Below are positions 1 to 12,040 of a stretch of 64,000 bases of DNA, piece by piece (position 1 is the first letter of the stretch; each line of letters begins with the position of its first letter). Where the stretch lies: the NCBI GenBank assembly GCA_010015655.1, contig ML976764.1:94049-158048 (forward strand), read 5' to 3'. This stretch comes from Bimuria novae-zelandiae CBS 107.79. Lineage: Eukaryota; Ascomycota; Dothideomycetes; Pleosporales; Didymosphaeriaceae. The notes under the pieces are model-generated. The model had not been told where the DNA came from and searched no databases. It worked only from the letters and a program-made list of their open reading frames with translations. The position numbers were made by a program, and so were the translations under genes.

Positions 1-1
1 A

Positions 2-460
2 GATCCTGCCTTGCACTTCGCACTCCTCCGTCTCCAGCTCATCGAGCTCATCCGAAGCTGTACTTCTGCACCCGGCTTAGACATCACCCCTGCCATCAAC
101 TTCGCTTCCTCCCAGCTTGCGCCGCGCGCGGCCACTAATGAGGTGTTCCTCAAGGATCTCGAGCTCACCATGACGCTCCTCATCTTCCTTCCCTCGACCG
201 ACCTGCAGCCGCAGCTAGCCGAGCTCCTCAAGCCTCAGTTGAGGCAGGAAGTAGCCGCTAAGGTCAACGAAGCCATCTTGATCAGTCTAGGTGCCAGAGG
301 CGAGGCTCGCATATGCGCCCTCTACCGCGCAAGGCTGTGGAGCGAGAAGCAGGCGAGAGAGGCAGGCAAAGACATACCGGCAGTTATGCCACTTGGCCTA
401 GAGCCAAGCCCAGTTCAGTCCAATGGAAACGGCGAGGCAGCAGATGTAATGGTTCAGTAG
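2..460 (+). CDS. gid8: GID/CTLH ubiquitin-ligase subunit, Gid8-like (3' part only)
   Basis: The frame is open from the window edge (first full codon at 2) to TAG at 458-460, giving the last 152 residues of a protein that begins outside the window. The opening LHFALLRLQLIELIR, followed about 25 residues later by a segment ending QLAPRA and a TMTLLIF helix, is the CRA part of a CTLH/CRA module. Among CTLH proteins, the helix LWSEKQAREAGKDIP near the C-terminus fits Gid8 better than the Rmd5 or RanBPM types (recalled family pattern, not searched). Gid8 is a scaffold subunit of the GID/CTLH E3 ligase, which degrades gluconeogenic enzymes. The LisH and CTLH parts would lie upstream and cannot be checked. 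The last ~15 residues are low complexity. The coding sequence ends 294 bp before the convergent neighbour ends. Confidence 0.72.
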   Translation, partial: DPALHFALLRLQLIELIRSCTSAPGLDITPAINFASSQLAPRAATNEVFLKDLELTMTLLIFLPSTDLQPQLAELLKPQLRQEVAAKVNEAILISLGARGEARICALYRARLWSEKQAREAGKDIPAVMPLGLEPSPVQSNGNGEAADVMVQ

Positions 461-754
461 GCTGGCCATTCTTATCCACCGTATCACCCTCGTGAGGGAA
501 GATTTGTGCCGACTGTATAGTAGGGGATACGTAACCCAGGTAGGACTTGACTGCCGTTATACTGCAGCATGCTTGTCTGGTATTGGGAGGCCAGCCTGAG
601 ACAGTATTGATGTTTGACGATACCATACCAACAATAAATGATCATGTTCCTGTTATATGTTAAACACTTGTCACTCTCGTCTCATCTCCGCACATATCGT
701 GGTCTACCCAATGACATCAAATTTTAGAAAGAATAAAATTCCATTCAGCGATCT
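461..754. other. tail-to-tail intergenic gap
   Basis: 294 bp lie between two convergent stop codons, at 460 (+) and 755 (-). The gap should hold both 3' UTRs. I see an AATAAA-like stretch at 631-636 (acaataaatg) but no gene. Confidence 0.6.
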
Positions 755-1546
755 TCAGGTAATTATCTCACCTACTCTACTCGCCGGTCCCGGATCCCTC
801 ACAACCACCTCATCATACGGCGGCGGCGCTTCCCCCTCCGCCCCCTCCTCCTCACTCTCATACCTCGGCAACACATCCTCCTCCGCATCCCCCTCTGCCC
901 CGCCACCCATCTCCATAGCCCTCACATAAAACCTCAGCTGGTCCCCTCCCCACATCAACTGCGCCATGCGCTCGCCCTCCCCGCCCCTCTCCACTACAAA
1001 CTTCATAGCGTCTAACACGTGCTCGCGGCGGCGGTCGCGGTGCCACATGCAGCGGATAACGAGACAGTCTACGCGCTCGTGGAAGAAACTCAGCTGGGGC
1101 GGGCGTACGCGACGGCTGATGTAGAAGCTCATGAGGGTCGTGTAGAAAGCGATCGGGAGGGGTGTGGAAGGTGGATTGGCGTAGGAGAGGTAGGGAGCAG
1201 TGTATTTGTAGGCTTCCTTACTGCAGCGGACGAGGCCGATGAAGAAGTCGCGGAGGACGGAGGCGATATTATCCACAGGCTCTTCTGGAGGAGGTGGTGG
1301 TTCTGGGTGCAGGGCGTGGTCTCGGCGTACGGCTTCGATGGCCCAGAGGAGGAGGAGGCGCGCGCGGCGTTGGGGTGCGTAGCGGTCTTCTCGACGCTCT
1401 TGCTTGAGGAAGGAGGCGATCCAGAGGGAAGACGTGGGGTACGTGTCTACGCGGTAGCCCCAGCGGCGGAAGTCGGCCGCGAGGAAGGAGATCGCGGTGT
1501 AGTAGGGACGGCGGTGGTGAGGGTGTTGGATTAGGTAGTGGGACAT
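755..1546 (-). CDS. uncharacterised fungal protein with a PPxY motif
   Basis: A 263-residue single-exon frame whose ATG is at 1544-1546. I do not recognise a catalytic family. The protein is rich in Arg, Tyr and aromatic residues in the first ~190 residues (for example RPYYTAISFLAADFRRWGYR near the N-terminus). A proline run (PEPPPPPEEP) is found around residue 85, and the C-terminal tail is acidic. Near the C-terminus there is LPRYESEEE and then APPPYDEV, a PPxY motif of the kind bound by WW domains such as those of Rsp5/Nedd4 ligases. No signal peptide or clear membrane segment is visible. The GC-rich third positions match the neighbours and support a real gene. The function is unknown, and the ubiquitin-ligase adaptor idea rests only on the PPxY motif. 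Confidence 0.75.
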   Translation of the reverse strand: MSHYLIQHPHHRRPYYTAISFLAADFRRWGYRVDTYPTSSLWIASFLKQERREDRYAPQRRARLLLLWAIEAVRRDHALHPEPPPPPEEPVDNIASVLRDFFIGLVRCSKEAYKYTAPYLSYANPPSTPLPIAFYTTLMSFYISRRVRPPQLSFFHERVDCLVIRCMWHRDRRREHVLDAMKFVVERGGEGERMAQLMWGGDQLRFYVRAMEMGGGAEGDAEEDVLPRYESEEEGAEGEAPPPYDEVVVRDPGPASRVGEIIT

Positions 1547-1866
1547 TGTGTCGGTGTGTGTTGCGTGTCGTAGGAGAGGCTTTGCCTCTTAGACACGAGG
1601 GAAGCTTGAAGTATGTGCGTAGTGAGATATAACGTCTGTGGTGGTGTGGCAGCTTGATGCCTCGAACTCGGTAACGATGTGGTCTGCGTGATGTGCGGCT
1701 GCCAGCTAACTTTCGCCGAAGTCGCTGATGAAGCGAAACCCCATCCTTCAGTATTGAATGTGTGCTTCAAGACTCCTCCCCTTCACATAAAACCGTGGAA
1801 CTCCAATCATATTTTTCAGAACCACGGTTCTGCCAAAACTCACTACCGGTACTACCCGACAGAACT
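1547..1866. promoter_or_regulatory. shared divergent promoter region
   Basis: 320 bp separate the start of the minus-strand PPxY protein (1546) from the ATG at 1867 of the plus-strand gene, so both promoters must lie here or in the 5' leaders. I see no strong named operator in it. Confidence 0.45.
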
Positions 1867-2688
1867 ATGCACCAACGAAGACCAAGCCGCATACACCACC
1901 ACGTTTCCCTCTCTTTTACGACCCCGGAGACGATCGCGCCGCAGCTTTATGAGTGGGTGTCGACTGGATTCCCGTTTCCTGTGAGCGTGCATCATTATTC
2001 TATATCAACTAGGCATCCGCCACTGTCGCTGTCTTCGAGCTCTTCAGAAACCATTTTTCGAATAACGCCGCCATCTTTGCGGAGTGCTGGGAGTAGTTTC
2101 GACGCCTTCGATTCGCTGATCGCGGAGTTTGATAGCGATGAAGAGAGCGGGGTGGGAAGTGAGGCGAATTCGACACCGTGGGGGGATCTCGAGAGCTATG
2201 TTAGCACGAGCGGGAGCTCGATCGAGGATTTGAGGATGCGACTGCACAGGATAAGTATCGCTTCGAGTGGTGGAAGCCTGGAAGACGATGCGGATTCGGA
2301 TGAGGGAATGTTGGATGCTGTGTCGTTCAGAGACCCGTGGACAACGTGGTTTCCGCCGACCCCACCTCAAGGCTCGACGAATGCGTCGCGGACGGTTTCA
2401 ACTCTATCTCCTGTTTTCCTCGATCTAGGTATGGCCGCTGCGGTACCGGTACACCGCTCAAGAGCTCGTGCCGCGGAACTGAATCGTATTGATGAAGGCA
2501 ATGTAGAAGTCCATCGGCGGTCACTGCTTGAAGGATTGACGGGTCGCCGTGAAGGGGCGCCGGGTGAAGAGGCGGGAGATGCGCAGGGCATTGACGGGGA
2601 ACAGGACTCAGGACGTGGAGTGAGGATGTGCTGGGTCTGTAGAGCTCTTCTTCAGCGATATGCGAGAAGGCATAATCTTCTTCCGTAG
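1867..2688 (+). CDS. uncharacterised Ser/acidic-rich protein
   Basis: A 273-residue frame from the first in-frame ATG (1867) to TAG at 2686-2688. The frame is open upstream to 1762, but with only a GTG there, so the ATG is preferred. No known domain is recognised. The N-terminal third is rich in Ser, Thr and Pro. The middle (residues ~80-150) is acidic and serine-rich, for example FDSLIAEFDSDEESGVGSE. The C-terminus has a small CWVCRALLQRYARRHN patch with a CxxC pair. Much of it looks intrinsically disordered. Codon use resembles the adjacent genes. The overlapping minus-strand frames have no such features and are shadows. An intron near the N-terminus cannot be excluded. Confidence 0.6.
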   Translation: MHQRRPSRIHHHVSLSFTTPETIAPQLYEWVSTGFPFPVSVHHYSISTRHPPLSLSSSSSETIFRITPPSLRSAGSSFDAFDSLIAEFDSDEESGVGSEANSTPWGDLESYVSTSGSSIEDLRMRLHRISIASSGGSLEDDADSDEGMLDAVSFRDPWTTWFPPTPPQGSTNASRTVSTLSPVFLDLGMAAAVPVHRSRARAAELNRIDEGNVEVHRRSLLEGLTGRREGAPGEEAGDAQGIDGEQDSGRGVRMCWVCRALLQRYARRHNLLP

Positions 2689-4211
2689 AGCGTTTTATTA
2701 TTCATAGCGTGGAGAATCGCTTCGGCCGTCGGAGAATGGCGGGGAATGTAAATGCGGCGAGGAATTAGTCCTGGTTGGAAGAATGCGGCTGATCAGATTT
2801 ACGAAGGGGAAAGTGATGCTGGGTGTCGTTTTCCTTTAAAAAATTACGGACCGAGGAAATAGTAATCTTTCAATTAATGTTACGGTGACAAAACTCATTT
2901 GCTCACGCGTCGCCTTCGACTTTTTATCTAGATTAAAGGCGATAGGTGAACAGTAGAATTATTGCGATCGGAACACTGCAGGTAGTCGTAACTCTTGGAC
3001 GATTGTTGGTAGCTCTCCGGCTGGCATGTGTAGTTAACCACGGATGACCATACAAGGTGCTGAGGGACCTCTTCTGTGGCACTGTGACACTGCGATATGT
3101 GACATGCGTCTGAGTGAGAGCAGGGCTCCTGGATAGGGCTCCAGGGCTGCATGGTGCATGGCCGCTGTGACTCGCCCGCGTCTGCAACACACCGAATCGG
3201 AAAATGCAGGCGCACAGAAGCCTGGTTCGTGGATGCTGGAGCGCAATATTCAGCCCCAGCTGACGGATGCTTCTCCTCACGCCCGGCTTGCAGTCAGTGA
3301 AGCTGCATGGTTCCTGGATAGATGAACGACCTGCTTTTTCGCCTGTTCCTCGCCTCGGTTCATTTGCTCTCTGCGATCGCATCCTGCCGAGCGCCGGTCC
3401 CTGCGGCGTAGTCAATCAGACCACGTGCCACTCAGAGACACGCCGAATGTCGTCAAGTCGCACGCATCTCATCACGGCGTGGTGCGTGCGCTTGCGGGGT
3501 TTTCTATGTTGAGTACGGCGTCTGCTCATCGCACCGGGTTACGGAGACGGTGGCTGGTAGGTTGAGGAAGCGCGAGTGTCTCGTGTAGGGTATGTGCACG
3601 ATCATCCCGCAACGTAAACGGTAGGTAAACGTTTCGTTCGATGTTTTAAAGGGTTCGGAGTCCCGGACTGCGCACAGTGCATACTGCATAGTTCCGCGCC
3701 CGTCCTGACAGTGCCCTCCTCTTCCTGCCAGCCCATCGCTGCCATCGTGCCATCGTGCCGTCGTCGCCTTCTGGCTCGCTCTATCGACACGTTCACTTTT
3801 CTGGGAGACGAAGCCTCGTCCCAGGGTTCAGATAGAGGTGGCCCCACGCTAACCAGCCCACGGATCGGCGCTGCTCGACATCACATCGGCTGTTGCGGGC
3901 GCCATCTCCGCTCGCGAGCTAACTGCAGTGACGACTGAATCGCTAAGCAATCGCGGACGGCTCCGAGGAAAGCGCCGCAGCTTCACTCACCATCTGTTGC
4001 GCGCAATTGACCCCTTCTGTGCGCGCTTCGGGTCAGGAGAATGGAAACTCCACCCTGCGACGCTCTGAGACCGTGCCTCGACCAGCCATATCCTACTCCA
4101 CTAGGGGTCCACGAGGCACGCCCAACGAACTCCTAAGGCCCATTGGTACCCATATCCCCCTCGTTGCCCTCCTCCGACCTCTAGAGTCGCTTCTTCCTCC
4201 CCATCGCCGCC
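2689..4211. other. 1.5-kb intergenic region, probably long 5' leader/promoter of the next gene
   Basis: No convincing coding frame. The first ~250 bp are AT-leaning and likely 3' UTR. 2930-4200 is balanced in composition, with only short, overlapping, mutually contradictory frames on both strands. Two short related words recur: cctggatag with gctgcatgg at ~3128-3158, and gctgcatggttcctggatag at ~3301-3320. The stretch just before 4212 is pyrimidine-rich (ccgacctctagagtcgcttcttcctccccatcgccgcc as two parts), typical of a fungal 5' leader. Confidence 0.4.
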
Positions 4212-5720
4212 ATGTCGTGGTTTATGCGGGGGGTCCAGTCGGCCCTCTTTCATTATGCCTCATGCGCACCGTGTACCGGCTACATGTATAAGAAGCAGAG
4301 ACAGAAACAGGCGAAAAAGGCGCGAAAAGCCCGAGTCAAACTCCAGGAAGAGCAGCCCGAGCTCTACCACCACCCCGAACCCACAGGCACGAATCCGTAC
4401 TGGCAGGAGGAGATAACGATAGGACCCGGGCCACCTCCGCGGCGTGCCCGAAGGTCGAATACAAACTGCACCAAGGCGTCTACAAAAGCAGGGACACAGG
4501 GAAGTGCGATAAGTCAAGGAGGGAGCAGCATTGACGTCCGCCACTCGGAAGAAGTTCGGCTGAGTAACGATACGCTAGACGACGAGAATTGGAACCGGAA
4601 ACGCTACCAACGCGAGGATGAAGACCTCTGGGGATTCTCCGACGCGCTTGCGCCCTTGCACTCGAATGTATCGGGCTCGTCGGTTGGTGTTGCGGGCATC
4701 ACGCGACCCAGTACTTCACGTTCTGGCAGCTACTATTCTGCTCGAGCACCGCCTGTGAACGATCTCCATCCTCCCGTCGTCAGCCTCCCATCTCCCCACC
4801 CTTACGACAACCAGTGGATGCTCCAACCACCGCCCAAAGCTAGTGTCATGAGCGGGAAAGAGCGAGCAACCCTACGGAGTCGGAGTGGCAGTGGAGCCAG
4901 TAGCAGAGTGGAATTGAGCCTTCAACGCCAGGTGAGCGTCAAGCAAATGCGTCACAAGCTCGAGCGCGGGGAAACGCCTGAGTTGCCACCCTTATCGCAA
5001 GGGAATCCGTACATTGACATGTTGTCGGGACAGTGGCACGAACGTCCGAAGACATCGCTTGCGCGACCACCATCCGCTGCTTCGAGTTACCGGCCTAGGA
5101 GGCGTCGCGACACTGCAATGACCGTCTCGTCTACCGCAGAGCAATCTTCGGGCAACTCTAGTGACACCATCCTTAGGCAGTCTCGCTCCCCATCACCCAA
5201 GCTTTCGACAGTCCCCAGTTTGAGCATGATCCGCGTGCGCAGCAGCCGGCAGCAGCTCTCCACCGTCGTGTCAAGCGGCTCTGGCGACCCATCCACAGGC
5301 CCTACCATCATCAATCCTCCTTCGGATGTCGATAGCGAGAACGTCCCGGTGTCCTCCATTCGCAAAGTCCGCTACTCCTCACAATCCACCGAATCCGACC
5401 CCTACTTCCTCATCAAGCGCCGTAATCCGCTCTCCTCGTCTGACATCGCCTCGCTCAATACACTCCAAGATCTCGTGTCTCCAGATGCAATACTGCACTC
5501 CCGTTTCGTCTCTGCTCCTCTCGTGGAGGCGCGCATCAAGCTGCCGCCCTCAGATCACGACGAGCAGAGGATTCTTGATTCGGACCCTTGGGCTGGCAGT
5601 GGTTTTGCCATCAGTCGAGGGTGGGGTACGGATCAAATGAACGGCGAGGCACGAGTGCCTTTCGACAGCGCTGGTGTGGTAGAGCGTGATCCCAGGATGA
5701 GATGGAGTGTGGACTTCTGA
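4212..5720 (+). CDS. conserved uncharacterised Pezizomycotina protein (MSWFMRGVQSA family)
   Basis: A single-exon frame of 502 residues. The ATG at 4212 sits in a good context (gccgccATGt) after a pyrimidine-rich leader. The N-terminus MSWFMRGVQSALFHYASCAP with two cysteine residues, a Lys/Arg-rich helix at ~29-45 (KKQRQKQAKKARKARVK) and the block NPYWQEEITIGPGPPPRRA at ~63-81 belong to a protein I recall as widespread and unnamed in filamentous ascomycetes. Residues ~85-400 are Ser/Pro/Arg-rich and probably disordered. The C-terminal ~100 residues are more structured (YFLIKRRNPLSSSDIASLNTL). No enzyme motif, signal peptide or membrane span is visible. The N-terminal Cys residues could be lipidated, but that is conjecture. 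The function is unknown. Confidence 0.82.
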   Translation: MSWFMRGVQSALFHYASCAPCTGYMYKKQRQKQAKKARKARVKLQEEQPELYHHPEPTGTNPYWQEEITIGPGPPPRRARRSNTNCTKASTKAGTQGSAISQGGSSIDVRHSEEVRLSNDTLDDENWNRKRYQREDEDLWGFSDALAPLHSNVSGSSVGVAGITRPSTSRSGSYYSARAPPVNDLHPPVVSLPSPHPYDNQWMLQPPPKASVMSGKERATLRSRSGSGASSRVELSLQRQVSVKQMRHKLERGETPELPPLSQGNPYIDMLSGQWHERPKTSLARPPSAASSYRPRRRRDTAMTVSSTAEQSSGNSSDTILRQSRSPSPKLSTVPSLSMIRVRSSRQQLSTVVSSGSGDPSTGPTIINPPSDVDSENVPVSSIRKVRYSSQSTESDPYFLIKRRNPLSSSDIASLNTLQDLVSPDAILHSRFVSAPLVEARIKLPPSDHDEQRILDSDPWAGSGFAISRGWGTDQMNGEARVPFDSAGVVERDPRMRWSVDF

Positions 5721-5917
5721 TGAGGTGAACACCTATGATCTTGGAAACCCCTTGCATACTCTAGGACCCACACAGATGCTATGACAGCATCACTTCCTCG
5801 TATTAGCGCCGCGCTTCTGTATTGATCTTCTTCCTGTTTTCTTCGCGACTGTACACATGGTTTTGGTCTCATACATTTCTCGTTCTTGTATGTTTACTTT
5901 TGATGCATAGCGAGCGT

Positions 5918-5919
<2 letters not shown>

Positions 5920-5951
<32 letters not shown>

Positions 5952-5952
5952 G
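5920..5952 (+). repeat. (TTG)11 microsatellite
   Basis: An uninterrupted run of TTG/GTT units, read directly. It lies ~200 bp after the stop codon at 5720, probably in or just beyond the 3' UTR. Confidence 0.95.
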
Positions 5953-6299
5953 GGAGGGTTCGTGTCATTGCCTTGGGATAAAAGCAGGTGTGTTACGACT
6001 CGGACGAGTTGATGACTAGTTCTTTCTTATGTTCTTCTGGGTACGATGCAATCTGCACTTACAGGGAGTTTGGGCATTGGAGTCCTCGGATAGTGCATCT
6101 TGAGGTGATGAGACTTCCGCATACTACTCTTTCTGTTTGTTTTCCAGGGGGGCGGTTGTACCTTCCTCGACGGGACAGGCATACTCATATACGCTCATCA
6201 CACAATTAAGAAGATTTATAGTCAAGTGGGATTAGAACTTTTCAATCTGACCTAACGTGCAAGCGTAACGAGGGGCTATTCCAGGTACCCTAAAGGAAA

Positions 6300-6310
6300 C
6301 CAATCACGTG
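6300..6310 (+). promoter_or_regulatory. CCAAT box abutting a CACGTG E-box
   Basis: CCAAT at 6300-6304 is followed directly by CACGTG at 6305-6310, ~335 bp upstream of the PP2A start codon. Both are known fungal promoter words (Hap complex and bHLH factors). Activity here is inferred from position only. Confidence 0.35.
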
Positions 6311-6644
6311 ACCTAATTATGTCATCAGTGTCAGTGGTGCAGGTGGGAAATGAGCCAGTACGTCCGTGCACAGGCGCAACTTCACTCCATCCACCGTGCA
6401 TTTGCCTGCGCACCAGCTTAGCCTTTGCCCCACTCACCCTCGAAAGCTCTCTTAAACCATTGCGACATCCGTTATACCCTCTCTTGCCCTCTCCAGCTGC
6501 CTACCGAGTCGCACGCGACACCAGTCATCTCCGCACGTCATTAGCCAGGTTTGAAGGGGCTGCTGTCACCCCCGCGCCCACAACAGCTACCCGCCACAAA
6601 CAACCCACACCCGCCCGCAAGCCCACGTTTTCGCTACCTCCAGC

Positions 6645-7887
<1,243 letters not shown>

Positions 7888-8612
7888 ATTACGATCGATC
7901 TCTTGTTCCGTAACACAAGCATCATAGAAGGGAATTGCATTAGCCCATTCTTTGTTCCGCAGGCAGCGCTTGGCTCGTGGGTTTGTGCGTCGAGAGCTGG
8001 AAACGTTGCGGTCCCGTAGAGCTTCTAGAAACGCCGAGTTGGAGGGTGGCGAACAATTGAGTCGATGCAAGCTCCGTAGTCGACAGCAGCAAAAGGACAT
8101 TTGGGCTTGAGGTTTCCGTGGTAGTTGTAATGTGATGAATGAGAACACGAGCGCAGTACGACGTGTCTTTCGCTATTGATGATGTAATGGGCACGATAAT
8201 CTTCATGTACATGGTATGGATGTACCTGAACAGAGCACAAAGATAATATTCTAGGTACCTTGGTTGCGATCTATGCTACGCCTTTTTTCGCCACGGGGCA
8301 ACGAGCATCAATGTTTCGACGGAGCAATTGGTGGATTGCCAATTGCATCCTAGAGACCTTTACAGATTCATTAACAAAAGTCGGAAGTGGCTCATGGCCA
8401 AATAATTTAAGTTGCAAGAAGCAGATTTCCTGCCCAAATGCTGGGTAATAACTCCACAACGTGGTGGTAATGGCTTCCTACACTGTAGGCGGACTAGTCC
8501 TAATGAGGGCTAAATTGACTAAGGAAGGCGCGTCGTGTACGCGCTTTCCCCCGCGGCAAACTCCTGATCTTTATGCACCCGCTGCGCGACCATCTGCATA
8601 TCTCAATTCACC
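7888..8612. other. intergenic region between PP2A and MCM6
   Basis: 725 bp between two same-strand genes: the PP2A 3' UTR, an AT-richer middle (8230-8460) and the MCM6 promoter. I see no gene. Frames on the minus strand across 7723-8240 overlap PP2A exons and have no family pattern. Confidence 0.5.
8539..8544 (+). promoter_or_regulatory. ACGCGC element, possible G1/S (MBF-like) site
   Basis: ACGCGC lies in a short GC-rich stretch ~70 bp upstream of the MCM6 start codon. MCM genes in yeasts are driven at G1/S by MBF through ACGCGT boxes. This is one base off that box, so the assignment is weak. Confidence 0.22.
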
Positions 8613-11600
8613 ATGTCGTCCCTCCTTGATACTGCTCTGCGCTCAGATGCTGCACCTACCCCGGGAAGTGAGGCCGGCAATGCGAGAACACCCCAGTTCC
8701 GATCCTCCTCAGTGCGACCGCGCGCGCCCCCCTCAGAAAGCGCAGGCGCCCACAGTGACCACGAAGGGTTCGAAGACGACCAGGTTGTAGGAGCGAGAGG
8801 GCCGGGTCGCCGAGCCAATGGACCGCGAGCGGATATCCCGAAGGTGGTGGACGTCACGGGAGAGACGCTGTCCCAGCGGTTTCAAGAGTTTCTCGAGAGG
8901 TGAGAATACAATCTTCTATTCGAAAGAAGGGGCTCATGACTTGTAGCTACACAGAAGACCCGACTTCTTCGGCGCTGCCCGTCTCGAGTGTTCCAGTCAC
9001 GGACAAATACTACATCGCGCAGGTCAAGGGCATGAAGCTGTACGGACTGTCTACCCTCTACGTCGACTACACACACCTGCAGAGGTGGGAAGATGGCGTC
9101 GTCGCAGCAGCTGTCGCTAGCGAATACTACCGATTTCTGCCGTATATGATCCGAGCCCTACACAATCTGATCGCAAAGTACGAACCGCAATACTTCCGCG
9201 ACCATCGCCAGCCCACAGCTACGGGCACAGCCACAGCTACCTCGCGGTCGGAACGAGCATACGACGAGGCGACGAGCCAGAACCCGGAATTCCTTCAAAA
9301 GACTGCAAACCAGCAGACCGACAAGGTCTTTACATTAGCTTTTTACAACTTACCCTTGATCTCGCGCATTCGTCAGCTACGGACTGAATCCATCGGTCGT
9401 CTGCTGTCTATTTCTGGTACGGCAACTCGCACATCCGAAGTGCGCCCCGAGCTTTCAATGGCTACCTTCATCTGCGAGGCTTGCAACACTGTCGTGCCGA
9501 ACGTGGAGCAGACGTTCAAATACACCGAACCTACACAATGCCCCAACGTCGTTTGTGGAAACCGCGAAGGGTGGAGACTTGACATCCGACAGTCCACGTT
9601 CGTGGACTGGCAGAAAGTACGCATCCAAGAGAACAGCTCAGAAATTCCTACGGGCAGCATGCCTCGTACTATGGATGTCATCCTACGAGGAGAAATGGTG
9701 GACCGTGCCAAAGCTGGAGAGAAGTGCATCTTCTCAGGCACAGCCATTGTCATTCCAGATGTCAGCCAGTTCAGGGTACCAGGTATGCGGCCACAGGCCA
9801 CAAGAGACAATACGGGTGCCAACCGCGGAAATGACGTCGGCGGGTCCGGTGTCAGTGGTCTCAAGGCTCTAGGTGTTCGCGATCTGACTTACCGCATGGC
9901 TTTCTTGGCCTGTATGGTAACTCCAGATACATCTACACCAGGAACGTCTTCAAATCACCATATGACTGGTCAAGCAAGCAACATCCTAGCGTCCCTTAAT
10001 CAGGCACATGCAATGGAGTCCGACAAGAGTGGCGAGGAAGCACAAACTGAGTACCTCTCGACACTGACACAGGCTGAGATCCAAGACCTGAAAGACATGG
10101 TGCACAAGCCCAACATTTTCATGCGGCTAGTCGATTCTATCGCGCCCACGGTGTACGGCCACCAAGTCATCAAGAAAGGTCTTCTTCTTCAACTTATGAG
10201 CGGTGTGGCAAAACAGACGCCAGAAGGCATGGATCTCCGTGGCGACATCAACATCTGCATTGTCGGCGATCCATCGACATCAAAGTCCCAGTTCCTGAAG
10301 TACATCTGCAGCTTCCTCCCAAGAGCTGTATACACGTCCGGCAAAGCTTCTTCGGCTGCGGGTTTGACAGCCGCCGTGGTGAAAGACGAAGAGACTGGCG
10401 AATTCACGATCGAGGCTGGAGCGCTCATGCTGGCAGACAATGGCATCTGTGCGATCGACGAGTTCGACAAGATGGACATCGCAGACCAAGTCGCTATCCA
10501 CGAAGCGATGGAACAGCAGACCATCTCCATCGCCAAAGCAGGTATCCAAGCGACGCTCAATGCTCGTACGTCGATTCTCGCAGCAGCGAATCCCGTCGGC
10601 GGCCGGTACAACCGCAAGACCACACTTCGCGCCAACGTCAACATGTCTGCACCCATCATGTCGCGTTTCGATCTTTTCTTTGTCGTGCTCGACGAGTGCG
10701 ACGAGGATGTAGACCGCCATCTCGCAGAACACATTGTAGGTCTCCACCAGCACCGCGATGAAGCCATCGAGCCCGAATTCAGCACGGAGCAGCTGCAACG
10801 CTATATCCGGTTCGCAAAGACATTCCAGCCACGCTTCACAGACGAGGCCAAGGAAACGCTCGTGGAGAAGTACAAAGAGCTCCGCGCCGACGACGCCCAA
10901 GGCGGCATCGGCAGAAATAGCTACCGCATCACGGTCCGCCAGCTCGAAAGCATGATCCGCCTCTCCGAGGCTATCGCTAAGGCAAACTGCGTCGAGGACA
11001 TCACGCCTGACTTCGTCCGCGAGGCGTATAACCTGCTCCGGCAGTCCATCATCAGCGTTGAGAAGGACGACGTCGAGATGGAAGACGATGACGACGAGGC
11101 CATGCTTGCGGCTGCCGCGGCTGCAGAGTCGCAAGACGCCGGCGACGCGGATATGGGCGCGGAAGAGCAGGACGGCGAAGGTGAAGGTCCGAGTGCGCGC
11201 GCCCCGAGTCGTACTCCTGCGCCGCCGAAGGAGAAAACGAAGATCACGCATGACAAGTACATCGCTATGCGCAACCTCTTCGTCAAGCGCATCAACGACG
11301 ACCAGGCGGCTACCGAGGACGGCGTCGAGGAGGAGGATCTGCTCATCTGGTACTTGGAGCAGAAGGAGGCGGAGCTCGAGACGCAGGAGGATTTGGAGCG
11401 CGAGCGGGATCTCGCGAGGAAGGTGTTGAAGAAGGTCTGCAAGGTATGTTGGTTCGCTGTGCGCGTGTGTATTGAGAGGCGTTGGACTAATGCGTGGAAT
11501 AGGAGCAGTATCTTATGCAGATCCGGGGTGAGGGGTTGGCGGATGAGCAGGGTCAGGCAGAGGCGGCGGGCAAGGTGGTGTATGTGCTGCATCCGAACTG

Positions 11601-11622
11601 TCCGGTGGAGGATATTGTGTAG
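8613..11622 (+). CDS. mcm6: DNA replication licensing factor MCM6 (MCM2-7 helicase subunit)
   Basis: Join 8613..8899, 8947..11443, 11503..11622 (2904 nt, 967 residues). The introns are 47 and 59 nt, GT-AG. The N-terminal A/OB region includes a zinc site (CEAC near residue 272 paired with CPNVVC further on). The AAA+ core has Walker A GDPSTSKSQ at ~535, Walker B ICAIDEFDKMD at ~598 and the arginine finger MSRFD at ~667. The wording SGKASSAAGLTAAVVKDEE and QTISIAKAGIQATLNARTS is specific to MCM6 rather than the other MCM paralogues. The region after ~795 is acidic, followed by a winged-helix C-terminus rejoined by the last exon (ending HPNCPVEDIV). Length fits fungal MCM6. It is part of the CMG helicase that unwinds origins. 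The start at 8613 is chosen because the exon 1 reading leads into FQEFLES-YTED, the conserved N-terminal block, across intron 1. Confidence 0.97.
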
Positions 11623-11664
11623 GTCATTCAGGAGGGACCAGCCTCTCAGGTAAGAAGTAGATGC

Positions 11665-11753
11665 AGTCAGACACTGTATTGCTCGTCTGGGGGTAACACA
11701 TGGGACTAAGACATCTCTGAATAGAACTGTCTTGCCCGCTCTTGTACCGTCAC
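11665..11753 (+). repeat. direct repeat copy A (89 bp)
   Basis: Starts agtcagacactgtattgctc and ends cttgtaccgtcac. It aligns end to end with the copy at 11952-12040, differing mostly by transitions. It is possibly the scar of a mobile element or a local duplication downstream of MCM6. Confidence 0.8.
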
Positions 11754-11951
11754 GAGTGGGGATGGACCCACGCATGGGTAACGAGGGCGGGAAATGATAT
11801 TAGGGTCCATGTTGGCTTCGCGGCGTTAGGGGTCATTTGCATAGACAGCGCGTTTACGAAAGAAGATACGAAAGTGCATATTGAAACCTTTGAATTATTG
11901 AATGGGTATCAAAACTGCGACACCCAGACGGCCAAGTACAATGTAGGTGTA

Positions 11952-12040
11952 AGTCAGATACTGTATTGCTTATCCTGGGGCAACACACAGGACTAAGCCA
12001 ATGCCAAATAGAACTGTCTTACCCGACCTTGTACTTACAC
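11952..12040 (+). repeat. direct repeat copy B (89 bp)
   Basis: Starts agtcagatactgtattgctt and ends cttgtacttacac. It is the partner of 11665-11753 in the same orientation, with start points 287 bp apart. Both contain aatagaactgtctt. Confidence 0.8.

Larger units (their letters stand above)
5721..6644. other. intergenic region: 3' UTR, TTG microsatellite and PP2A promoter
   Basis: 924 bp without a convincing gene. It contains a TTG microsatellite (5920-5952) and a CCAAT/CACGTG pair (6300-6310), then a C-rich leader from ~6380 to the PP2A ATG. The open frames here lack any recognisable protein pattern and overlap one another. Confidence 0.5.

Noticed and set aside
10280..11775. Long minus-strand frames (323 and 284 codons) across MCM6
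   Set aside because: Mirror frames of GC-rich MCM6 codons. The plus-strand helicase motifs are complete.
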